Below are positions 60,934 to 64,000 of a stretch of DNA of 64,000 nt, piece by piece (position 1 is the stretch's first letter; the number at the start of each line of letters is the position of its first letter). This DNA comes from G965212025 sp965215765 (lineage in GTDB: Bacteria; Pseudomonadota; Gammaproteobacteria; Poriferisulfidales; Oxydemutatoraceae). Made by a program: the position numbers and the translations under genes. The stretch covers positions 2,542,001 through 2,606,000 of the forward strand of contig OZ244118.1 of the NCBI GenBank assembly GCA_965215765.1, written 5' to 3'. The notes beneath the pieces are model-generated. The model was given only the letters and a program-made list of their open reading frames with translations. It was not told the DNA's origin and did not search any database.

Positions 60934-61039
60934 GCTGACCAGCTTTTAGTGCCTCAAATCCGTACGGTCTGTGTCCACTTTTAGACCGGTGATACAGGAT
61001 CATTGCTGAACAAAATCTTTACTTTTGGAGACTGTAGAC

Positions 61040-61477
61040 GTGGTTGATTTTGGAACCTTTTTTCAACAAAACCTGATGCTGTTCGGGGTTGCTTTGGCTC
61101 TTATCTTTTTCATCGGCACCATCGAATTCGGTCGTATTTCAAGAAAACACGTAATGATCACCCCAGACGAGATGGTCAAGTTATTGAACCATGAAGGGGC
61201 CGTGCTGCTGGACGTACGCGGGGCGGGTGAGCACGCAAGCGGACACGTCAAATCCTCCAGGCACGTACCTGCGGCAACTTTGGCAACGCAGATTGACAAA
61301 CTTGCAGTGGGGCACGATGTTCCGGTGATAGTCTATTGTTCCACTGGAACAACATCTGACAAATCGTGTCAACTCTTGCACAAGTCCGGGTTTAGCAAAG
61401 TCTACAATTTGAAAGGAGGGTTCGCTGCCTGGCAGCAGGCCAACCTGCCTGTGGTCAGAAATAAAAAGAATGGTTAA
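61040..61477 (+). CDS. Membrane-anchored rhodanese-like protein (YibN type)
   Basis: 145 residues: one N-terminal membrane helix (about 12-30, LMLFGVALALIFF) and a rhodanese domain with LLDVRGAGEHASGHV and the active-site loop YCSTGTTS, cysteine present. Rhodaneses move sulfane sulfur; the target here is unknown. I choose GTG at 61040, nine bases after GGAG; a TTG at 61025 would add five residues. The end overlaps grxC by eight bases. The order rhodanese-grxC-secB-gpsA is common in gamma- and betaproteobacteria. Confidence 0.88.
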   Translation: MVDFGTFFQQNLMLFGVALALIFFIGTIEFGRISRKHVMITPDEMVKLLNHEGAVLLDVRGAGEHASGHVKSSRHVPAATLATQIDKLAVGHDVPVIVYCSTGTTSDKSCQLLHKSGFSKVYNLKGGFAAWQQANLPVVRNKKNG

Positions 61478-61739
61478 GTTTGAAATTTATTCGTCACGCA
61501 ACTGCTCCTTTTGCAGGCAGGCAAAACGCTTGCTCGAAAAACGAGGGATTTCGTTCACGGATATTCCGGTTGACGGTGCCGGGCATGATCGCTTGCAGGA
61601 GATGCTGAATCGGAGCAACGGACACCGGTCGGTGCCACAAATTTTTGCCGGCACTATTCATATTGGCGGCTACGAAGAGCTTGCGAAATGGGGGCGGGAC
61701 GGTCGTCTTGATGGTCTGGCTTCAACATCCACCAAATAG
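61470..61739 (+). CDS. grxC: Glutaredoxin 3
   Basis: 89-residue thiol-disulfide oxidoreductase of the cytoplasm using glutathione. Active site C12-S-F-C15, the cis-proline segment SVPQIF, and the glutathione-site segment GGYEEL. The middle cysteine-site residues are SF rather than the usual PY, a mild variation. The ATG overlaps the rhodanese stop region, which suggests coupled translation. Confidence 0.92.
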   Translation: MVKFEIYSSRNCSFCRQAKRLLEKRGISFTDIPVDGAGHDRLQEMLNRSNGHRSVPQIFAGTIHIGGYEELAKWGRDGRLDGLASTSTK

Positions 61740-61748
61740 GAGCCAGGA

Positions 61749-62213
61749 ATGAGCATGAAAGATGTCTGCGTTGATTTGCACAGTGTATACGTTAAAGACA
61801 TGGTCTTATCTACCGCTGATGATCGGAATTTTGACTACGATAAATGGCAGCCGGATCTGGAAATCGAATTCGGAGCAGATTACAACCAGATAGACGAAGA
61901 CAAGGACTCCTACGAAGTGACGCTTAGTTTCAAAATCGTTGCCAAATGTCAGAAAAAGCTCGCTTTTGAACTCAAGCTTTGCCAGGCAGGCATGTTTATC
62001 CTGAAAGAGACTTCAGATCCAGAGAGTGTGGATGCTTTTATGGGGATGGAATGTCCCAGCATACTTTTTCCTTTTCTAAGGCAAACGGTTGCCGACATGG
62101 TGACGAAGGCGGGCTTCCCACAATTCCTTCTGGGCATGGTTAACTTCAGATCCTTCTACGAACAACGGATGGAGGCTCTAAAGGAGATGCAATCTCCTCG
62201 TATGTGCCACTAA
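61749..62213 (+). CDS. secB: Protein-export chaperone SecB
   Basis: 154 residues. SecB holds precursor proteins unfolded and hands them to SecA. Recognisable: YVKDMVLSTADDRNF near the N-terminus, WQPDLEIEF, YEVTLSFKIVAK, the QAGMF strand, CPSILFPFLRQTVADMVTKA and GFPQFLLGMVNF. It is divergent from well-known SecB (an added acidic stretch around DEDKDS). AGGAGCCAGGA precedes the ATG. Its presence in a genome with very large exported proteins is notable, but the gene is standard in these classes. Confidence 0.92.
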   Translation: MSMKDVCVDLHSVYVKDMVLSTADDRNFDYDKWQPDLEIEFGADYNQIDEDKDSYEVTLSFKIVAKCQKKLAFELKLCQAGMFILKETSDPESVDAFMGMECPSILFPFLRQTVADMVTKAGFPQFLLGMVNFRSFYEQRMEALKEMQSPRMCH

Positions 62214-62217
62214 CCCG

Positions 62218-63231
62218 TTGACCCTCGTTTCAGTTTTGGGGGCAGGTTCCTGGGGAACCGCCCTTTCTGTGTTGCTTGCCCGAAATGGACATGAAGTCCT
62301 TTTATGGGGGAGAGACAGGCGAAAACTGGACGAGTTGGCAAGATCGCGCGAAAACAAGCGCTATCTGCCCGGACAAACGCTTCCCCGCAATATATTTTTT
62401 GATGACTCCCTGGGAGCTGTGCTTGAAAACAGCAAAGTGGCGGTCTTGGCTGTACCGGTTGCCGCTTTGCCGGAATTGCTGGAAAAAATCTCTCCATGGT
62501 TCGGGAGGGAAAGTGAAAAAATTCTGGTCGGAACCGCCAAAGGACTGGATAAAGAGTCCGGACAGACTCCCCATCAGGTACTCCGTGCCATTCTGGGTTC
62601 TGAAGGACGCCGCAGCAGCTTGTGCGGCCCCTCTTTCGCAGCAGAAGTAGCAGCTGACAAACCAACCGCGGTCACGATTGTTGCCAGCGACCTGAATCTG
62701 GCACACGAAACCGGAAAATATTTCGGCAACCCCAATTTCAGAGTTTATTTCAGCGATGACGTCATCGGCGTGGAGATCGCTTCAGCACTGAAAAACACGC
62801 TGGCGATTGCCACCGGTATTTCAGACGGTCTGGGCTTGGGAGCGAACGCACGTGCGGCACTGATTACGCGTGGTCTTTATGAGATTTCCAAACTGGCTGT
62901 CGCGATGGGAGCCAAAAAAGAAACCCTTTACGGATTGTCCGGCGTAGGCGACATCGTCCTCACCTGTTGTGGGGGGCTGTCACGCAACCGTCGTTTTGGG
63001 CTTTTGCTCGCTCAAGGCAAAGAAATAAAAAAAGCGATTGCAGAAATTGGGCAAGTGGTTGAGGGAATGTCCGTAGCATTGGCAGTTCGGCACCTGGCAA
63101 AGCAACATCGGGTGGATTTGCCAATCTGTTCGGCAGTAGCGGACGTTGTGGAAGGAATCAAGTCCCCACTTGAGGCGGTGGCAACGCTGCTGGCACGCAA
63201 AAATGTGCCATCTTCAGGGAAAGAAGCTTGA
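62218..63231 (+). CDS. gpsA: Glycerol-3-phosphate dehydrogenase [NAD(P)+]
   Basis: 337-residue cytoplasmic enzyme reducing dihydroxyacetone phosphate to sn-glycerol 3-phosphate for phospholipid synthesis. NAD motif GAGSWGTALSVLL at the N-terminus, LCGPSFAAEVA, and the catalytic region ALKNTLAIATGISDGLGLG followed by NARAALITRGL. Start TTG at 62218, four bases after the secB stop; this places the Rossmann motif as in the family. The end overlaps the next gene by four bases (TTGA). Confidence 0.95.
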   Translation: MTLVSVLGAGSWGTALSVLLARNGHEVLLWGRDRRKLDELARSRENKRYLPGQTLPRNIFFDDSLGAVLENSKVAVLAVPVAALPELLEKISPWFGRESEKILVGTAKGLDKESGQTPHQVLRAILGSEGRRSSLCGPSFAAEVAADKPTAVTIVASDLNLAHETGKYFGNPNFRVYFSDDVIGVEIASALKNTLAIATGISDGLGLGANARAALITRGLYEISKLAVAMGAKKETLYGLSGVGDIVLTCCGGLSRNRRFGLLLAQGKEIKKAIAEIGQVVEGMSVALAVRHLAKQHRVDLPICSAVADVVEGIKSPLEAVATLLARKNVPSSGKEA

Positions 63232-64000
63232 CCGAAGACAAGAAACAGTCGCTGGAATTGGACTTTTGCGGCATCCCGTTTGCCAGCCCGGTAGTGTTGC
63301 TGTCAGGATGCGTCGGCTTTGGCAACGAATACTCGCGTATCTCAGGCTACACCAATCGTGATATCGGAGCGGTTTGCCTGAAATCTTTGACCATCGAACC
63401 CAGGAAGGGAAACCTCCCGCATCGTTTGTGTGAAACCCCTGCCGGGATGCTCAACGCAATCGGCTTGCAAAATCCCGGCGTGGATTACTTTTTACACAAA
63501 ATTCTGGGCGGCCTGAAGTTTGAGGAAACGCGCTACATTGCGAACATTGCCGGCTTTTCCATAGCAGAGTACGTCAAGTTGGCGGAGAAGCTCGAAGACA
63601 CCCCCGTTGATGGAATTGAAATTAATCTGTCCTGCCCCAACGCAAAAGGTTCCGGCCTGGATTTTTGTCATGACTGGGGCTTTTCGGCACGCCTGGTCGC
63701 AGCATGCCGAAAGGTCACAAAAAAACCATTGATCACCAAACTGTCCAGCAGCAGCAACAGGCTTAAAGAAGGAGTGAGGCGTTGTATTGAGGCTGGAAGC
63801 GACGCTTTCGCCGTTACGAACACAATACCGGGCATGGCGGTGGACATTCGGAAAAAGAAACCAGTTTTGGCGAGTGTTCAAGGTGGGCTATCGGGGACAG
63901 CCATCAAGCCAATAGCGTTGCTCGCAGTGAAAACAGCTTATGAGGTATGTAAGTTGCATGGCGTTCCAATTATTGGCCAGGGAGGTATTTCCAGCGTGGA
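63228..64000 (+). CDS. pyrD: Dihydroorotate dehydrogenase, class 1B-like (3' end beyond window)
   Basis: 257 codons visible, open to the window edge. FMN-dependent enzyme of pyrimidine synthesis. Class 1 features: EPRKGNLPHRLCETPAGMLNA, IGLQNPGV, the active-site segment NLSCPNAKGSG with the class 1 cysteine, TNTIPGMAVDIRKKKP, GGLSGTAIKPIALL and PIIGQGGI. The match to class 1B (PyrD catalytic subunit working with PyrK) is better than to dihydropyrimidine dehydrogenase PreA. The start is a TTG overlapping the gpsA stop. Class 2 PyrD is the usual form in gamma/betaproteobacteria, so this is unusual; a pyrK gene would be expected elsewhere, perhaps downstream. Confidence 0.85.
   Translation, partial: MTEDKKQSLELDFCGIPFASPVVLLSGCVGFGNEYSRISGYTNRDIGAVCLKSLTIEPRKGNLPHRLCETPAGMLNAIGLQNPGVDYFLHKILGGLKFEETRYIANIAGFSIAEYVKLAEKLEDTPVDGIEINLSCPNAKGSGLDFCHDWGFSARLVAACRKVTKKPLITKLSSSSNRLKEGVRRCIEAGSDAFAVTNTIPGMAVDIRKKKPVLASVQGGLSGTAIKPIALLAVKTAYEVCKLHGVPIIGQGGISSV

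Noticed and set aside
60668..61003. 111-codon minus-strand gene before the rhodanese
   Set aside because: No family recognised, starts in the gap and ends in the pyk array; likely chance.

Overview
The window reads as a chromosome segment of a proteobacterium, probably gamma or beta. The gene order rhodanese-glutaredoxin 3-SecB-GpsA and the block tkt-gap-pgk-pyk are typical of those classes. Base composition is moderately GC-rich. Non-ATG starts (GTG, TTG, possibly CTG) are frequent. I cannot name the species.

Layout. (1) 1-41.7 kb, minus strand: four tandem paralogous giant genes (A partial, B 3560 aa, C 3312 aa, D 3454 aa). Each encodes a signal peptide, an N-terminal domain, a trypsin-like serine protease with an intact H/D/S triad, then repeated supermodules of GLUG-type beta-helix repeats and paired fibronectin III-like domains. 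Each gene has its own near-identical sigma70-type promoter and a leader of about 180 nt. The spacers hold decayed copies of a GxxExxY (PDDEXK_3) gene. (2) 42.2-45.9 kb: tyrS with a possible 30-codon leader ORF, tRNA-Arg(CCU) and tRNA-Leu(CAA), a 13-copy array of a 121-bp repeat, and a decayed duplicate of the tyrS 5' end. (3) 46.0-52.4 kb: a UMF1-family transporter, then a cluster that matches norS-norY-senC-orf1 (sNOR, a heme-copper nitric oxide reductase related to ba3 oxidases) and nsrR, with an NsrR-like operator in front of norS. (4) 52.6-60.8 kb: glycolysis/pentose phosphate genes tkt, gap, pgk, pyk. (5) 61.0-64.0 kb: rhodanese, grxC, secB, gpsA and the start of a class 1B-like pyrD.

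The unifying oddity is repeated duplication of gene ends. The giant-A 5' end is duplicated once (377 bp). The tyrS 5' end is duplicated once and decayed. The senC/orf1 junction is amplified to 19 copies of 70-75 bp. The orf1 3' end has a decayed copy. The gap 5' end is triplicated (255 bp, nearly identical). The pyk 3' end plus downstream sequence occurs seven times (264-267 bp). Together with the ~11-kb giant-gene amplification and the 78-bp GLUG-repeat copy differences inside those genes, this suggests a genome with very active tandem duplication. The core genes remain intact beside their truncated copies.

How it fits together: NsrR probably senses NO and controls the norSY-senC-orf1 operon; tkt/gap/pgk/pyk form a co-directional central-carbon block behind one clear promoter; the giant proteins are predicted to be exported and to act at or outside the cell surface, with unknown target.
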